From Doryteuthis pealeii (taxonomy: Eukaryota > Mollusca > Cephalopoda > Myopsida > Loliginidae): a stretch of DNA of 64,000 nt. Under the pieces are notes generated by a model. The model was not told the origin of the DNA and did not search any database. It saw only the letters and a list, made by a program, of their open reading frames with translations. The translations under genes were made by a program, and so were the position numbers. The first letter of the stretch is position 1, and each line of letters starts with the position of its first letter. The DNA is taken from positions 120,260,782 through 120,324,781 of the forward strand of contig CM042147.1 in the NCBI GenBank assembly GCA_023376005.1, written 5' to 3'. Shown in pieces: positions 20,162-31,784 of the stretch.

Positions 20162-20232
20162 TGCATCGGCCGGGAATCGAACCCGGGCCGCCCGCGTGGC
20201 AGGCGAGCATTCTACCACTGAACCACCGATGC
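20162..20232 (-). tRNA. tRNA-Gly (GCC), gene 1
   Basis: 71-nt gene: acceptor GCATCGG/CCGATGC plus discriminator A, D arm TGGTTCAGTGGTAGA, anticodon loop CTGCCAC (GCC), T arm GGGTTCGATTCCC. A and B boxes are canonical and a T4 run follows on the minus strand. Decodes GGC/GGU glycine codons. One of five identical gene bodies. Confidence 0.96.
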
Positions 20233-20706
20233 TCACGCCTGCTGGTCCTTTTCTAAGCAATAAGTAACTAACATTTTACATAATTATTATTCAAGTTTTT
20301 TTTTTATTAATTGATAAATAAATGTCTTAAATTAAGGCAGTATGAGGAAAAGATCAGCTTCCGAACTTACATCGTATTTATTCGTCTGGAGTTGACAGTT
20401 TTCTTCTCTTTCCTTCTTGTCTTCAGAAATGTAGTAGTTAAAATGCAAAAACATCTTTTAAAGACTAACGAATGAACAACGTGTACATTTCAACATCGTC
20501 ATGAAGAGAAGAAAATTAAATCAAAGAATATTCATCCCCGAATTAGATTTAATATTTAAAAAAAAAGAAAAAGAAGAAAAAGAAGAAGAAAGATTTGCAT
20601 CGCTTTTATTTATCTATTTATTTATTATTTATTATTTATTATTTATTAGTAAAAATAGGGGATATTCGGTTAATTACAATCAATCACTATCGGTGTGATA
20701 ACTTTC

Positions 20707-20708
<2 letters not shown>
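20233..20708. other. No gene seen
   Basis: AT-rich upstream flank of tRNA-Gly gene 1 with purine-rich and (TTTA)n runs. Confidence 0.6.

Positions 20709-20803
<95 letters not shown>
20709..20803. repeat. (TAA)n/(TTA)n microsatellite
   Basis: (ATA)n changes into (TTA)n; flanks the LINE tail at 20804. Confidence 0.93.
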
Positions 20804-20805
<2 letters not shown>

Positions 20806-20922
20806 GCTGCAATCGGCTAGAATACTCAAAAGAGTCCCGGGAACCTGAGGAGACTTGTTATCACTCAGCCTCCACTGAAATACCATCAGCTAACGCTGAT
20901 GTGAAAAACTCAAAAAGGGTGA
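20804..20922 (+). mobile_element. Dong/R4-like LINE 3' tail between TAA repeats
   Basis: Only the last ~120 bp (CTGCAATCGGCTAGAATACT to CAAAAAGGGTGAAAATA) of the element at 2233-3771, in plus orientation, starting in (TTA)n and ending in (AAT)n. Heavily 5'-truncated copy in a TAA target. Confidence 0.82.
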
Positions 20923-20923
20923 A

Positions 20924-20962
<39 letters not shown>

Positions 20963-20988
20963 GAAGACACGTAGGTAGATGCGATAGA

Positions 20989-21019
<31 letters not shown>

Positions 21020-21104
21020 AAGAAGAAGAAGAAGAAGAAGAAGAAGAAGAAGAAGAAGAAGAAATTCATGAATAATAGATTAATATATAATGAATAAATC
21101 ATAA

Positions 21105-21141
<37 letters not shown>
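20923..21141. repeat. (AAT)n, (GAA)n and (GAT)n microsatellites
   Basis: Three successive trinucleotide arrays (about 20924-20961, 20992-21062, 21103-21141). Confidence 0.95.
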
Positions 21142-21143
<2 letters not shown>

Positions 21144-21474
21144 GAATCTCGATATTTTGTTTTATTTTGGTAAATATGATGGGTTACAAGAAGTTCCTAA
21201 TTAGCATGTTTGTATTTATTTGTATTAAGATGCCGTGCAAAGTTTGTCGTCAGAAGACAACAAAATTTATCTAAAAAACAAAAAAAATATTTGGTCAGCA
21301 AAAATTAAAATTCGACCAAACTTTGATGCAAGACACAACATGGTCGAATGATTTCATCACGTGTCGTTACATTGTTTTTTTTTGGTTTTTTTTCAACAAT
21401 TTTATTCCCAATCGACCGAGAAAAAAAATAAGAGACGGTGTTTTTGTGTGCAAATGTATCCAGCGAATTTTTAA
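21142..21474. other. No gene seen
   Basis: AT-rich sequence without recognisable features. Confidence 0.55.
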
Positions 21475-21620
21475 TTCTTTTTTTTTTTTTTTTTTTTTTT
21501 TTCATTTTTAAACGCGAAAAACCGTTTATCATTTTTTTTCTCTTGTTTTTCTTTACTTTTTTCTTTTCTTTTTTTCTTTTGCTTTTTTCTTTCTTTTTTT
21601 CTTTCTTTTTTCCCGCTATT
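21475..21620. repeat. Poly-T/CT low-complexity tract
   Basis: Poly-T of about 26 nt followed by TTTTCTTT-type runs. A shorter CT run in the same relative place precedes the other tRNA units. Confidence 0.88.
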
Positions 21621-21734
21621 AACGCTGACCACCACCCCACCCAATCCCGTCCACTTTAAGTAGCTACAGATTTAGGGCCTGGGAATAGGAAATGGGGTTG
21701 TCAACAATTAGTGACAATTTTTTTTTTTTATTAT

Positions 21735-21845
21735 TTATCCAAAACGTTCACTACGGGTAGGATTTGACACGACGTCACAAGTATGGGACATCCAGCGAGG
21801 ATCTGCGAGAATAGCTTGCTAACCATGACAGCACGATGTGACGCC
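21735..21845 (-). mobile_element. SINE family 3 fragment
   Basis: Reads ACGGGTAGGATTTGACAC and CAAGTATGGGACATCCAGCG as in the 35790 copy; the B box is partly deleted. Confidence 0.55.
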
Positions 21846-22161
21846 TTTTTTATGACTTTTTTTTAATATCAGTAGAAACGCAGTCCAGTAGGTGAGCATC
21901 TAAATAAATAATGTGTGTATCATTAAATAAATTTTGTATCCATGTAAGTACATTGTACTTACATGGATACAAAATTTTTTTAATTATTTGTACTAAGTAC
22001 AAATAATTAAATACAATTACGTACAAATAATTTAAAAAATACAACTCATGTATTCATAAAATCCGGCATTAAATAACCCAATAAGGGTTGACATGCCATA
22101 AAACCAACTAACTGTAAATTATATCAAAATAATATAATTATTTAAACTATAAAAACCTTGA

Positions 22162-22232
22162 TGCATCGGCCGGGAATCGAACCCGGGCCGCCCGCGTGGC
22201 AGGCGAGCATTCTACCACTGAACCACCGATGC
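22162..22232 (-). tRNA. tRNA-Gly (GCC), gene 2
   Basis: Same 71-nt gene body with intact cloverleaf, anticodon GCC, discriminator A. A TTTTT terminator lies a few bases downstream on the minus strand. Confidence 0.96.
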
Positions 22233-22635
22233 CCATGAAACGAGTTTCTCTAGTGAGCAGTTTTAATATCTTTCTTTCTTTCTTTTTTCTTTTAGCGCTA
22301 TTTTTCTTTTACTTACTGTTATTTACGTTGACTCGTCCCCCTAATGTGTAGTTACAGATTTAGCGTCTGAATATAGGGAGTAGAGTTTGGCCAATTGAGG
22401 GACTCCCTTCAACATTTAATGTCATTTTTTAATGTCAGAAATGCAGTTAGTGTGCGTCTAAATTCTTAGATAAATTTGGTGTCCATGTGAATGAATGATA
22501 AAAACCAATTAATCATCTTCATAATCTTCTGCATTAAATGACCCAATAAGGATTTATATGCCGTAAAACTAACTAACGGTAAATCATATAAAATAGTATA
22601 ACCTTTTTTGTTTTTCTAACTTATAAAAAGATTGA

Positions 22636-22706
22636 TGCATCGGCCGGGAATCGAACCCGGGCCGCCCGCGTGGCAGGCGAGCATTCTACCACTGAACCAC
22701 CGATGC
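22636..22706 (-). tRNA. tRNA-Gly (GCC), gene 3
   Basis: Identical gene body, TTTTT terminator on the minus strand, 403 bp beyond gene 2. Confidence 0.96.
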
Positions 22707-23060
22707 TCACGTTAAAGTGTACTGACAAACTGTATAATAATTTTTGTTATTTTTACACAAAATTTATATAGATTTTAAATTGATGCAATAGAAATAGGAA
22801 TATATGAATTTTTAATGAATCCCTCCTCTGAGGGCTGGGAAAGTATATTCTAATCGCTACCCGTATAACCCAGCTACGTTTCTGTCCCATTTATAGGACT
22901 TTTTTATAACAAGAAAAAGTAGAAAATGTTTGAACCAAGACTTTTTTAATATTGTCAAAATTAATGATAATTTTTTTTTTTTAAATCGACTCAATTTTTC
23001 CAGGTACTTCTTTTTCAAAACTGATTCAACCCCTCATCTAAAATAGAATAAACACTTTCA

Positions 23061-23119
23061 TGCATCGGCCGGGAATAGAACTGTGGTAGGCTTGCATTCT
23101 ACCACTGAACCACCGATGC
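23061..23119 (-). pseudogene. tRNA-Gly pseudogene
   Basis: Acceptor and D-arm ends match the neighbours, but 12 nt are missing and changed across the anticodon and T arms (59 nt instead of 71). The GCC anticodon is gone, so it cannot act as a glycine tRNA. Confidence 0.93.
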
Positions 23120-23411
23120 TCACAACATGAAGTTAGCTAGTGAGTAGTAGGAAAACCTTTTTTTTTTTCTGTTATGATATTTTTGTTGAATCAAGATTTA
23201 TATAATGTTGCCAAAATTAATAATAATGAGGATAAAAACAATAGAATTTTTCAAATTAATTTTATCCTGCACATGATATATTTATATTCGGACTTTGTGG
23301 CGGGAGACACATAAGCAACAATTTACTTAGTTCCAGTGGTGTGGGGGAGTAGATTCCCACGGGCAGCACCTCTCTCTCTCGTTTAAAAATAATTCAAAAA
23401 AAAAACTTTGT

Positions 23412-23482
23412 TGCATCGGCCGGGAATCGAACCCGGGCCGCCCGCGTGGCAGGCGAGCATTCTACCACTGAACCACCGATGC
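23412..23482 (-). tRNA. tRNA-Gly (GCC), gene 4
   Basis: Identical gene body, anticodon GCC, discriminator A; strong T9 terminator on the minus strand. Confidence 0.96.
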
Positions 23483-24865
23483 TCACGGAAACGTAGACTT
23501 TAGTGAGCTATTTAATATGTTCCTTTCTTTTTTCCTTTTTTTTTTTTTTTTTGGTTTTGCAACTACAATCGTTTACGCTGACTCGTCCCCTTCAGTCAAA
23601 GTGTAACTACAGGGGGTTGGTCTCTTGAGGGACACCATTCAAATGTAGTGACACTTTTTAATGTCAGCAAAAGTGCAGTTGGTGAGCATCTAAATAAATT
23701 GTTCTATTATTATTAGGGATGCCCAAAGGCGCTATTTTCACACACGCGCAAATTGTTTAAAAAAACATTTTAAAACGTCAATAAAAAATGGAAAATTAAC
23801 TTTTTTAATGTTTTCTTTTACGTTTAATATAAAGAACAATTCCAAGTTTATGTGTTAATAGAAGAACATGTGACATATAACCAAAATCTTTGCATTTCAA
23901 ATTAAATTCCCGTAAATTCTTAATCTTTGTTGACATAGTTATCGCATCTCGATGCGAACAATTAGACCCCAGTAATTTTTTATGGAGGATTAATCTTTTT
24001 AATTCTTTTTATTGTTGATTTCAAAAATAATTAATTTCTTCAAACAAATGTTGTTTGAGCTCAACAGGTGTCACGGATTTGAACTTATTTGAAAGTATTC
24101 ACAGCAACAACAACAGTTTTCAACAAAAAAAAGAATAGAATATTATGACTCCTATATACTTCCATTAATAAAAATGACGACCATTTTTAATTCAGACATT
24201 ATTTTCAATTTTTTTTTATAAAGGCTGTACTATATTATGTCATTATGTTTAGCTAAATATTTTTTCTACAATATTTTCTTTAATTAAATAAATACGATTT
24301 TGCTATACACTAAACAAAAGTATTTATTTTACATTTTATAACTTTTTTAAAAATCCCTAAAAAAAAAAAGTAGACAACAGGAACTTTTAATATAAAAGTC
24401 CTTAGAAAATAATCTAACAATTTAGAAAAAAAGAAAAAAAGATACATATTTTTTCTTATTTACGAGACTTAAGTTTCAAGGTTTAAGACGCCCTGTTCTA
24501 GTATCGATTTATTTTATTTTATTTTACATATGTCATTGAATTATCTTTCCAAACATGTAAAATCTATTTTCATACAGAAAAAAAGAAATACCAATATATT
24601 TGTACGGGGGATGAAACAAAAACTAACGAAAAAAATAATTACCTTTTTCAATTTAGTAAACATTTATTTACCATAAAATTATTTCATATACCGAAAGTTT
24701 TATTAAAATCGGATAGTTACTCTATTTTATTTGATTTTTAGAAGAATTTCTTGTGACCCCCCCCCCCGGTGGCAGGTGCTCGAAAAGAGTATACCTAATT
24801 ATTATCATTAGTTAATTTTTTTTTGTCTATGTAAATGATTAAAGCCAAATAAACAATCCTCATAA
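23483..24865. other. AT-rich spacer, no gene seen
   Basis: The first 220 bp are the shared tRNA-unit flank. The rest is very AT-rich with a short poly-C at 24758-24766 and no recognisable element. Confidence 0.6.
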
Positions 24866-24965
24866 TCTTTGGCATTAGATGACCCAATATGGATTTATAT
24901 GCCGTAAAACCAACGGTAAATTATATAAAATAATACAACTTTTTCCTAAATTATAAAAACTTTGA

Positions 24966-25036
24966 TGCATCGGCCGGGAATCGAACCCGGGCCGCCCGCG
25001 TGGCAGGCGAGCATTCTACCACTGAACCACCGATGC
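24966..25036 (-). tRNA. tRNA-Gly (GCC), gene 5
   Basis: Identical gene body with TTTTT terminator on the minus strand; the first transcribed copy of the array in minus-strand order. Confidence 0.96.
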
Positions 25037-25118
25037 TCACGATACTGTAACGATTAGTCAGTGGTAACAAACAGTATGATGTTTTCTGTTATTATTACAA
25101 AAGTTGTTATCATAAAAG

Positions 25119-25205
25119 TTGTTTTGTTTTTTGGGGTTTTTTGTTGTTTTTTTTTTTTTTTGTTGCTGTTGTTTTGGGGGGGGTTGGGGGGGGGTTGTTT
25201 TTGTT
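25119..25205. repeat. T/G low-complexity tract
   Basis: Poly-T and poly-G runs. Apparent coding frame is an artefact. Confidence 0.88.
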
Positions 25206-25295
25206 TTTTTAACAGATAACTGTTTTAACTTCAATACATTATCGGAAAATACTAATCAGAGGAAGAATCGAGACCATCCAGACATGTTAAGTTTG

Positions 25296-25350
25296 TTATG
25301 ATCGGCTAAGATACTCAGATGATTCCAGTATAACTGAGGGGACTTTCTGT
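25296..25350 (+). mobile_element. Degenerate Dong/R4-like LINE tail
   Basis: GATCGGCTAAGATACTCAGA and GAGGGGACTTTCTGTCACTC align with the LINE 3' tail at 20804. Flanking TAA repeats are no longer visible. Confidence 0.55.
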
Positions 25351-25734
25351 CACTCATATTGGATTAAATCCTATATTTTATACTCAAATAAGGATAAACA
25401 CACAAACACATTTCTTTCCCCAAACTTAAGGAAAAGAGATTAACACAAACACACAAACACAATTCTTTTCCAAACTTAAGGAAAAGAGATTATTGTTTAT
25501 ACAATAGTCAGAGTTCGATTGGACAGATCACCAACCTTTTTACTTAAACAAGAAAAGACAGAATTTATATAGCATGTCAAACACTCTATATGCTCTTAAT
25601 TACATTCTAATAGAATAGGGGACATTTTGCTGTTATTGGACAACACAAACAACATGCGGGGGGGGGATATATCTGAAAATGTCAATATTAGGGGTGTATA
25701 AATTCGTGCACCTGCTGATAAGGGAGGGTCACAG
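25351..25734. other. No gene seen
   Basis: AT-rich with an internal duplication around 25395-25490 (CACAAACACA, CTTAAGGAAAAGAGATTA twice). Confidence 0.5.
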
Positions 25735-25965
25735 GAAGTAAGTAAAGTCGGCGGGTGGCCTATTGTCGGTATCAGCCGGACAGTGAGGGAGTCTATCCCC
25801 TTTTCACTAAGACTAGACCAGGAATTCGATCGGCTCTGCACTTTACCGCAAAGAGATCCAAGCTGTGTTACTCATGCGCAGAGTTGGTGATGCTCGGTAT
25901 CAAACCCGGAACCTTATGGTTCTTAGCCCAAACTCCTAATTGATTTTCCCGACCGTATTCCTCAA
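25735..25965 (-). mobile_element. SINE family 2, diverged
   Basis: Minus-strand B-box-like GGTTTGATACCG and body GAGTAACACAG...CGACTTTACT. The A-box region is altered. Confidence 0.72.
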
Positions 25966-26002
25966 TTGCCCTTATGGCAAGCCTCCAGCGTTTTTTGGGG
26001 TT

Positions 26003-26034
<32 letters not shown>

Positions 26035-26063
26035 GTTTTTTTTTTTTCTTGTATAGGTTAGAA

Positions 26064-26117
26064 CAGCGGTCCCAACCACCGGGTCGCGACCCGGTACCGG
26101 GCCGCACAGAACGTTTG

Positions 26118-26148
<31 letters not shown>

Positions 26149-26512
26149 GATTATCAGTCTAAATATTAATGTTTTATTTTGAAAAGTGACTTCTGTGCTT
26201 CTTGACAGGTCTCGGTCACGTGATAGGTCACTAGTCGTTACCCCCAAAAGCTAGCTTTGACGAGCTTCTTTGGTTCTAAAATAAATATTTTCGTTTACAG
26301 AGATGTTGTTGATTTTTAGTTTATGAACAAAAGGTTGTTTATTGTCTGTTGATGTTTGCATTTGACATAAGACCACTGCGGATGATTTATTATTAGATTA
26401 TGTCATTAACGATTATCGAGCAAATGTAGGCCGGAGCATATGAAGGCCGGTCCGTGAAAATATTGTCTTAGATGAAACCGATCCGTGGCGCAAAAAAGGT
26501 TGGGGACCGCTG
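26064..26512. mobile_element. Non-autonomous hAT element
   Basis: Terminal inverted repeats CAGCGGTCCCAACC and GGTTGGGGACCGCTG. 8-bp flanks GGTTAGAA (26056-26063) and GGCTAGTA (26513-26520) are a decayed target duplication of GTGCTAGAAGG, which is present intact in other R4 copies. No transposase frame; poly-T internal region. Confidence 0.85.
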
Positions 26513-26830
26513 GGCTAGTAGGCGGTGGCTGATGATCTTAGTGTCCTGGGTATGACGTTAAACCTCAGTGGTGACGTTCCAATTCTAGAGCACTGGGTAG
26601 TGTGGAGTACTCATTCATTGCTATAACTCCCATGTCCACTCTGACCCGAAGTGATAGTACCTGTTAGTTTCCCATCCATATTTGGTCAAATAGATTTTTT
26701 TTAAATTAGCTTTTTACAAAAATTGTTAAAAAATGAGTTTTTAAAAAATGTTGAATACCCAACAAGAAACGAATCTTCGGCATAAAACGATTTAAGACTT
26801 GAAATGCCGTAAAATCCAACCAACCAACCA
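26513..26830 (+). mobile_element. Interspersed repeat R4 (hAT host)
   Basis: R4 sequence interrupted by the hAT insertion. Ends with CGGCATAAAACG...ATGCCGTAAAATC and an (ACCA)n-type tail. Confidence 0.7.
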
Positions 26831-26945
26831 TAAGCAAGAGGAGGTGCTGAAAAGTTCTTAGACCGACTAAGAGGGAATAACACGCATCTATAAAAACATA
26901 TATGCTATTACGCAGTTCAACACACTTGGTACATCATTTACATCT

Positions 26946-26950
<5 letters not shown>

Positions 26951-26992
<42 letters not shown>
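26951..26992. repeat. (TA)n microsatellite
   Basis: TA tract abutting GC-rich repeat G1. Confidence 0.95.
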
Positions 26993-26997
<5 letters not shown>

Positions 26998-26998
<1 letters not shown>

Positions 26999-27225
26999 CA
27001 TTGCACACTCGGTTTTCCGGTTGATACCGGGGGTCCGGCGAGCTTCGGCAGCTGGACTCGTCGAGAGTTTAATAATAGCGTCGATTCCTGAAGCGCTCCC
27101 TTTGTGGGGGAATGCCGAAGGGATCGACGCAATTTTTGTTCTTTCCCACCCATGAGCTTCGGTTTGTGGGTGGGCCCACGTTAAAACGAGGCCTTGTGCC
27201 CAGTCCATACAAGTGGGGTATGCGA
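26998..27225 (+). repeat. GC-rich interspersed repeat G1, second copy
   Basis: GGGGGAATGCCGAAGGGATC, GACGCAATTTTTG, ATGAGCTTCGGTTTGTGG and CAAGTGGGGTATG match the 14700 and 33053 copies; the middle part is deleted relative to them. Confidence 0.65.
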
Positions 27226-27249
27226 CAAATATACACTTGGTACATCGTT

Positions 27250-27712
27250 TAGATATCGTTTAGTCGTGTGGAATAAATGTGAAAACAATTCACAACGAAA
27301 TGATAACAAAGATATTTTATTGCCTAAGTAAACTTAACAGAAGAGAAAAACAAACATGACATGAGATACAACGAAGAGCTTATACAGAGTTGTATGAGCG
27401 AAATGTCTTAATTGGAAAATAGTCTTTTAGTAGAGAAATTTTTGAGTCCTTGCTGTGTAGCTAGTAAAAAAAGGATAGTGTAAAGAGTGATAGCATAACA
27501 CGTGTTCTCGCTTGCCATGCAGCATGGGGCTGCAGGGTGCGCAAAGCCGCCTGCCCATAGATGTGTTTTTACCCCTGTCGAGGCTAGAAGATAAAAGAGG
27601 TTTTGTCTTTTATAAAGCTACTCGCAACACCACCCAGTGCCTACTGGCAGACACGAGAGGTAATTACCTATCGTGTCCCCTAGGATAAACGTGGCAAGTA
27701 AGATATTTAATC
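27250..27712 (-). mobile_element. Possible solo LTR
   Basis: Runs from about TGTGGAATAAATG to CCCTACA (TG...CA on either strand), with a GGGGCTGCAGGGTGCGCAAA block recalling the solo LTRs at 30760 and 63299. No clear target duplication, so boundaries are uncertain. Confidence 0.4.
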
Positions 27713-27859
27713 CCTACAAGTTTCTTTAAATACTTTTATTTTGATTTTTTTTTAAGTTAATTCTTTTCTTGGTTGGGACCAGAACTTTGCGGCATTGCTC
27801 GTAAGTTATATTTAATTTGTATGTACTTTCTTGGAGAGATTATTTGGAGCATATTACCT

Positions 27860-28071
27860 TTAGGCACCCCTTTTTGATCTCGATTAAGAAAGGACATGTT
27901 TTTTCATTTACACCGTCAATATCCGGTTGTTAGTTAGGGATTAGGATTAGGGGTTAGGGGTTTATAAAAAAATTTTAAATCTAAAGATCGTCTGTTAAAA
28001 CAATCGGATATTGACGGTGTAAATGAAAAACATGTCCTTTCTTAATCGAGATCAAAAAGAGGTGTCTAAAG
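27860..28071. mobile_element. Foldback element with telomere-like loop
   Basis: Arms of about 70 bp (GATCTCGATTAAGAAAGGAC ... ATATCCG and its inverse) flank a loop with GGGATTAGGATTAGGGG-type sequence, degenerate TTAGGG repeats. One arm recurs at 34885-34981 just before the assembly gap. Confidence 0.8.
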
Positions 28072-28317
28072 GTCATATGGTCCGATTATTTAACTATAAA
28101 ATTCGGTATTATCATGATTAAGAAAGTATGATAACCGGATAGATTCTTGGTAGGAATAATGCCATCTGTCACGTCAGACATTTGACACGTCTCTTAAAAT
28201 CACTCAGCCAGAAAATTTTAAAAAAAACCCAGAAAAACATAATTTCCTACAATTTTTCTCCATTGCTTGAAGAAGATATTTCACGACTTAAGTCCCCCGA
28301 AGTTTTGGATAGCACCT

Positions 28318-28612
28318 TATATTTATTTACCAACTTCTCCGCGCGAGCAGGATGCGACACAAGGTCAATTTCTTAATCGGAGTTTAACAGGTTTGAATTC
28401 AGAGTTTTCCTTCTTCTAGACTGGTTACCTAGCCGAGGTTAAAGAGCCCAGTCTGCCCTGCTTTTTACCCATAGCTGGAGGGAGAATTGGATTCATACCT
28501 TTCCCAATGATATTAACGCCTTGTGAATTGCAAACAGCTTCGTCGAGGAATTGAACTCGGGTCGACGAGTCCATTTTCTTCGACTCTAACCATTAGCCCA
28601 CGCGCCTCCATG
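28318..28612 (-). mobile_element. SINE family 1
   Basis: Full body from TTTACCAACTTCTCCGCGCG to the minus-strand head near 28600, B box AATTCCTCGACG-diverged. Confidence 0.78.
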
Positions 28613-29495
28613 AATAGCACATTATATAACCGAGTAGAGGGGAGGATAAAAAAGTTAGTCTCGCAGATCAATTGATTGTTTTGGTCATCCATAATTGATT
28701 TGTTTATGTCTTAATCGTGAACACCGCCAATGACTTTCCTTTCTCTTGCAATTCAAATTCTAATTTTTAAATATCTTCACGAATATAAATAAAATCTTCC
28801 TTATGTTTGCACAGAAAGCAAGTTCTGGTGATAGTGAATATCTATATAGTTATATATTTACTTTGTCGTTGTTTTATTTTAGTAGTTTCTTCCATACATA
28901 CACACATACACACACACATACACACATATATACATACATATATAAACGCCAACTGTCCTTTATATATAAAAATATCTTCACAAGAAATATAAGTTTAAAA
29001 ATACGCAATTTTGCGCAACATATTTTCCGAGATTTTTATGTATTTAAAAATTATTTCTAACAATTTTTTTTTTTTTTTCGTTTGCGGAAGATTTAAAGTG
29101 TTATAAGTTATTCCCCTTTTTTACTTCAAAGGCCAAGATTTTCACTCTGGAGATAGTAAAAAATGTTTCAGTCCGCGTGTCATTATAATGTTATTTTTTC
29201 TTACGTATTTTGGCTACGTACGCGAGAAACTGTCGGTAACCAAGCGCCATTGACTTCATGTCCACGCTACTCTAACTTAGATATACATGGGCTATCAACG
29301 ATATTGAGCACTATTTACTTATGAATATAGCACTCTATATTATCAATATTAATATAATCAGATGGAAAACCTATTTCTACCTAAACTCTAATACAAAGCA
29401 AAAAGAAAACTATAGAAAATGCCCCAAATTAGAACACTTTGAGAACAATCTAACGTCGTCAACATCATGAAATTCCACAACAAACTAGACGCCAT

Positions 29496-29498
<3 letters not shown>
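28613..29498. other. No gene seen; (CA)n-like tract at 28890-28945
   Basis: The segment around 28800-28900 resembles 7560-7660 of copy A (AAGCTCTGGTGATAGT... type), so it is an old repeat. No coding signal. Confidence 0.5.

Positions 29499-29568
<70 letters not shown>
29499..29568. repeat. (TA)n microsatellite
   Basis: About 35 uninterrupted TA units. Confidence 0.96.
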
Positions 29569-29571
<3 letters not shown>

Positions 29572-30755
29572 TAACAAACATGGTGCAGCGGATATAAGGT
29601 TTGAGTTAATACAGTTCCAAGTGACAATCTTTGGGAAAAAATTAACACCGGGTTTTTTTAGTGGCATTAATTTCTCCTGTGGGGGTAAACTTCTAATTCC
29701 AATGTACGGTTAAAATTACTTTTCTAAATATACTGGGGAAAATTTCAAGTTCCAGTATATTAGTGAAGAACCCTTATCTTGTACAATGGGTAGACGTATT
29801 CAAAAGGAGGGAAATCCTGCAATTTCTAATTCGGATGCTGAATGAAAAGATAAGATAATACAAATATATTTAACAATTTTAATATAAAAACAATGGAATG
29901 GAAAGATAGAAGAAATAGAGAGTAAAAGGTGTAGATATGGTATGAAAAGTTTGTAGAAAGTTATTGGTTGCAAATTTGGTGTTATTTGCGGGAACTTATC
30001 TTAATGTCTAGTCAACAAAGTAGAGTTATTTTCTTTTCTGTAAAGGTTTGAATTTCGTACATTTTGTTGAGTTGTGTTCCTTTGAATTTCGTGAATATTG
30101 AAGTATCTTGAGCCTTTTAAAGTTGAGTTGAATGACTCACCAGCCTGTTGGCAGTAAAAAAAAAATATGACCTTACACAGTTACCTCCCTTTAACCATCG
30201 CCTGATAAGAGACCTTGCCCCTTAACCATCGCCTGATAAGTGACCTTGTGCGATTGGCTAAGGGCCATTGTCGGCGACCAATCAAAACACACATTACTAG
30301 GCTTAGTTTAGCCGCCAAACTTCGAAGATTGATACCACTTTCGCTGAGATCAGCCGTCGTAAAAGGATGCGCTTAATGAAGCCAGCTTACCCAGAGCCGA
30401 TGACGTCGTAAAGTCGAACCTTAACTCAAGCTAGCAAGAGACACTCACATACTAGAGACAGATAAGTTTTCGCAAGAGAGCATTATTTTGTAACCTTACA
30501 TATACACTATACAGTTGTACAATTTATAACACATTTGTAAACCTCACACATATTTTGTGTGTCACACGTTACATATTGTATATTTCATGTTCATGGTGTT
30601 TGTTGAATACACCGCTTGCATAAAGCCTTGAGTTGTGTTTCGTTACCTGTTGACTTTATCATTATCATGTCTACGTAATTACCATAAGCAGAGGCGGTTG
30701 AATAAATTTCGTATATTTTGCTGGTGACGAATTTTAGTAGTTACTTTTAGAGTTG
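29569..30755. other. No gene recognised
   Basis: At 30185-30245 a short motif (CCTTAACCATCGCCTGATAAG) is tandemly duplicated. The 30250-30720 stretch has LTR-like character but no demonstrable termini. Confidence 0.45.
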
Positions 30756-30759
30756 CTAT

Positions 30760-31154
30760 TGTAAGATTCAAAGTGATAATACTTGAAGATAAAACTCCGA
30801 CAAAGGTTGATAGACAAAACATTTTATATACAGCACAGAATAAACAGGGTACATAATACATAGAGGTGTACATAAACATACATACATATAAAAGGATAAA
30901 CATAAAAGCAACAGGCATGAGACTAGGAATAGTCTATGCTGTATGAATCACTTACAGTAATGTAAGGGGGGCAAAGCCCCAACAAGAGGGGGGTAGACCA
31001 GAGTCTAACCCATAGCGTCTCGTAGGTCGAGCAACAGGAAAAAAGAGAAAGAGACGTTCAAATCAGCCGCTTAAATATCAAAGGCCCCTAGCGGGAACTA
31101 GCGAAACTAAACGGGCAGACAACTCCCCAGGCGAATACGAAAATAACGCCTACA
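30760..31154 (-). mobile_element. Solo LTR with 4-bp TSD
   Basis: 395 bp with TGTAAG...CCTACA ends and CTAT on both sides (30756-30759, 31155-31158). Similar over its length to 63299-63731 (CATGAGACTAGGAATAGTC, CTTACAGTAATGTAAG, GGGCAGACAACTCC). No internal coding region remains, so recombination between LTRs has removed it. Orientation inferred from a TTTAAG promoter-like and ATTAAA-like order. Confidence 0.78.
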
Positions 31155-31740
31155 CTATCTTTGAATTGCAAACCCTAGTGAGTGCCGGCTATTAGTTGGT
31201 AGTTCCAGTCTTGAGGGAGTAAAACTCTGAGTTCCTCATGGGATGATGTCAAACCGATCACTGTAGTTTTCGTCAATTTGTCTCGGTAGCTGCCCCACCA
31301 TTTTTCTTTCATCGGCAGAGGGAAGCTGAGATCCAATCCTTCGGAGAGTTATTTTTTTTTACTACTGCTTCGAAGGCCCCGAGTTGGACAACTGCTGTAT
31401 TTCGTTGAAATCTTTCCTTTCCCCCAAGACTCGTGACGTCAGCCCAAGTGATCTGGTCACCGTGAAGAATAGTAGCGATGACGTTGCAAAAAAGGGGGTT
31501 TGGAATACGGCGTCTCATTGTCTCAAGTCTTTCAGTCAAGAAATGGGTCTAAGAATTTTGACTGTGACGTCACGGATCCCTCGGAAGATTATTTCATTTT
31601 TTTTTTATCATATAAATTCTGATAAATCATCCGTATGCTGCAGATTCAATCTTAATCACGGGCGATAATAGCATATAATACTTAACATAGCTTAACACTT
31701 GTATCCGGTCATGGTTACCTCAGTGGATTGAATAAAGAGC
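31155..31740. other. No gene recognised
   Basis: Contains a partial internal inverted similarity around TTCGGAGAGTTATTTT / TCGGAAGATTATTTC but no identifiable element. Confidence 0.45.
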
Positions 31741-31784
31741 TGAGTTCGAAGTTCCGTGAAGGCTCCTGATTACGACATTGAAGG

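Larger units (their letters stand above)
21600..25036 (-). repeat. Tandemly duplicated tRNA-Gly units
   Basis: Each gene is followed on its 3' side by the R4-type tail (CATTAAATGACCC, TATGCCGTAAAAC) and on its 5' side by related flank (GACTCGTCCCC, ATTTAATGTCA-type, GAGCATCTAAAT). Shared flanks show the genes multiplied by tandem duplication of a 0.4-1.5-kb unit rather than by tRNA retroposition. Confidence 0.72.

Noticed and set aside
22162..25036. CRISPR-like array from regularly recurring 71-bp identical repeats
   Set aside because: The repeats are tRNA-Gly genes in animal DNA, with irregular spacing of 0.4-2 kb.
27930..27965. Interstitial telomere marking a chromosome fusion
   Set aside because: Only about five degenerate TTAGGG-like units, within the loop of a foldback element that recurs elsewhere.
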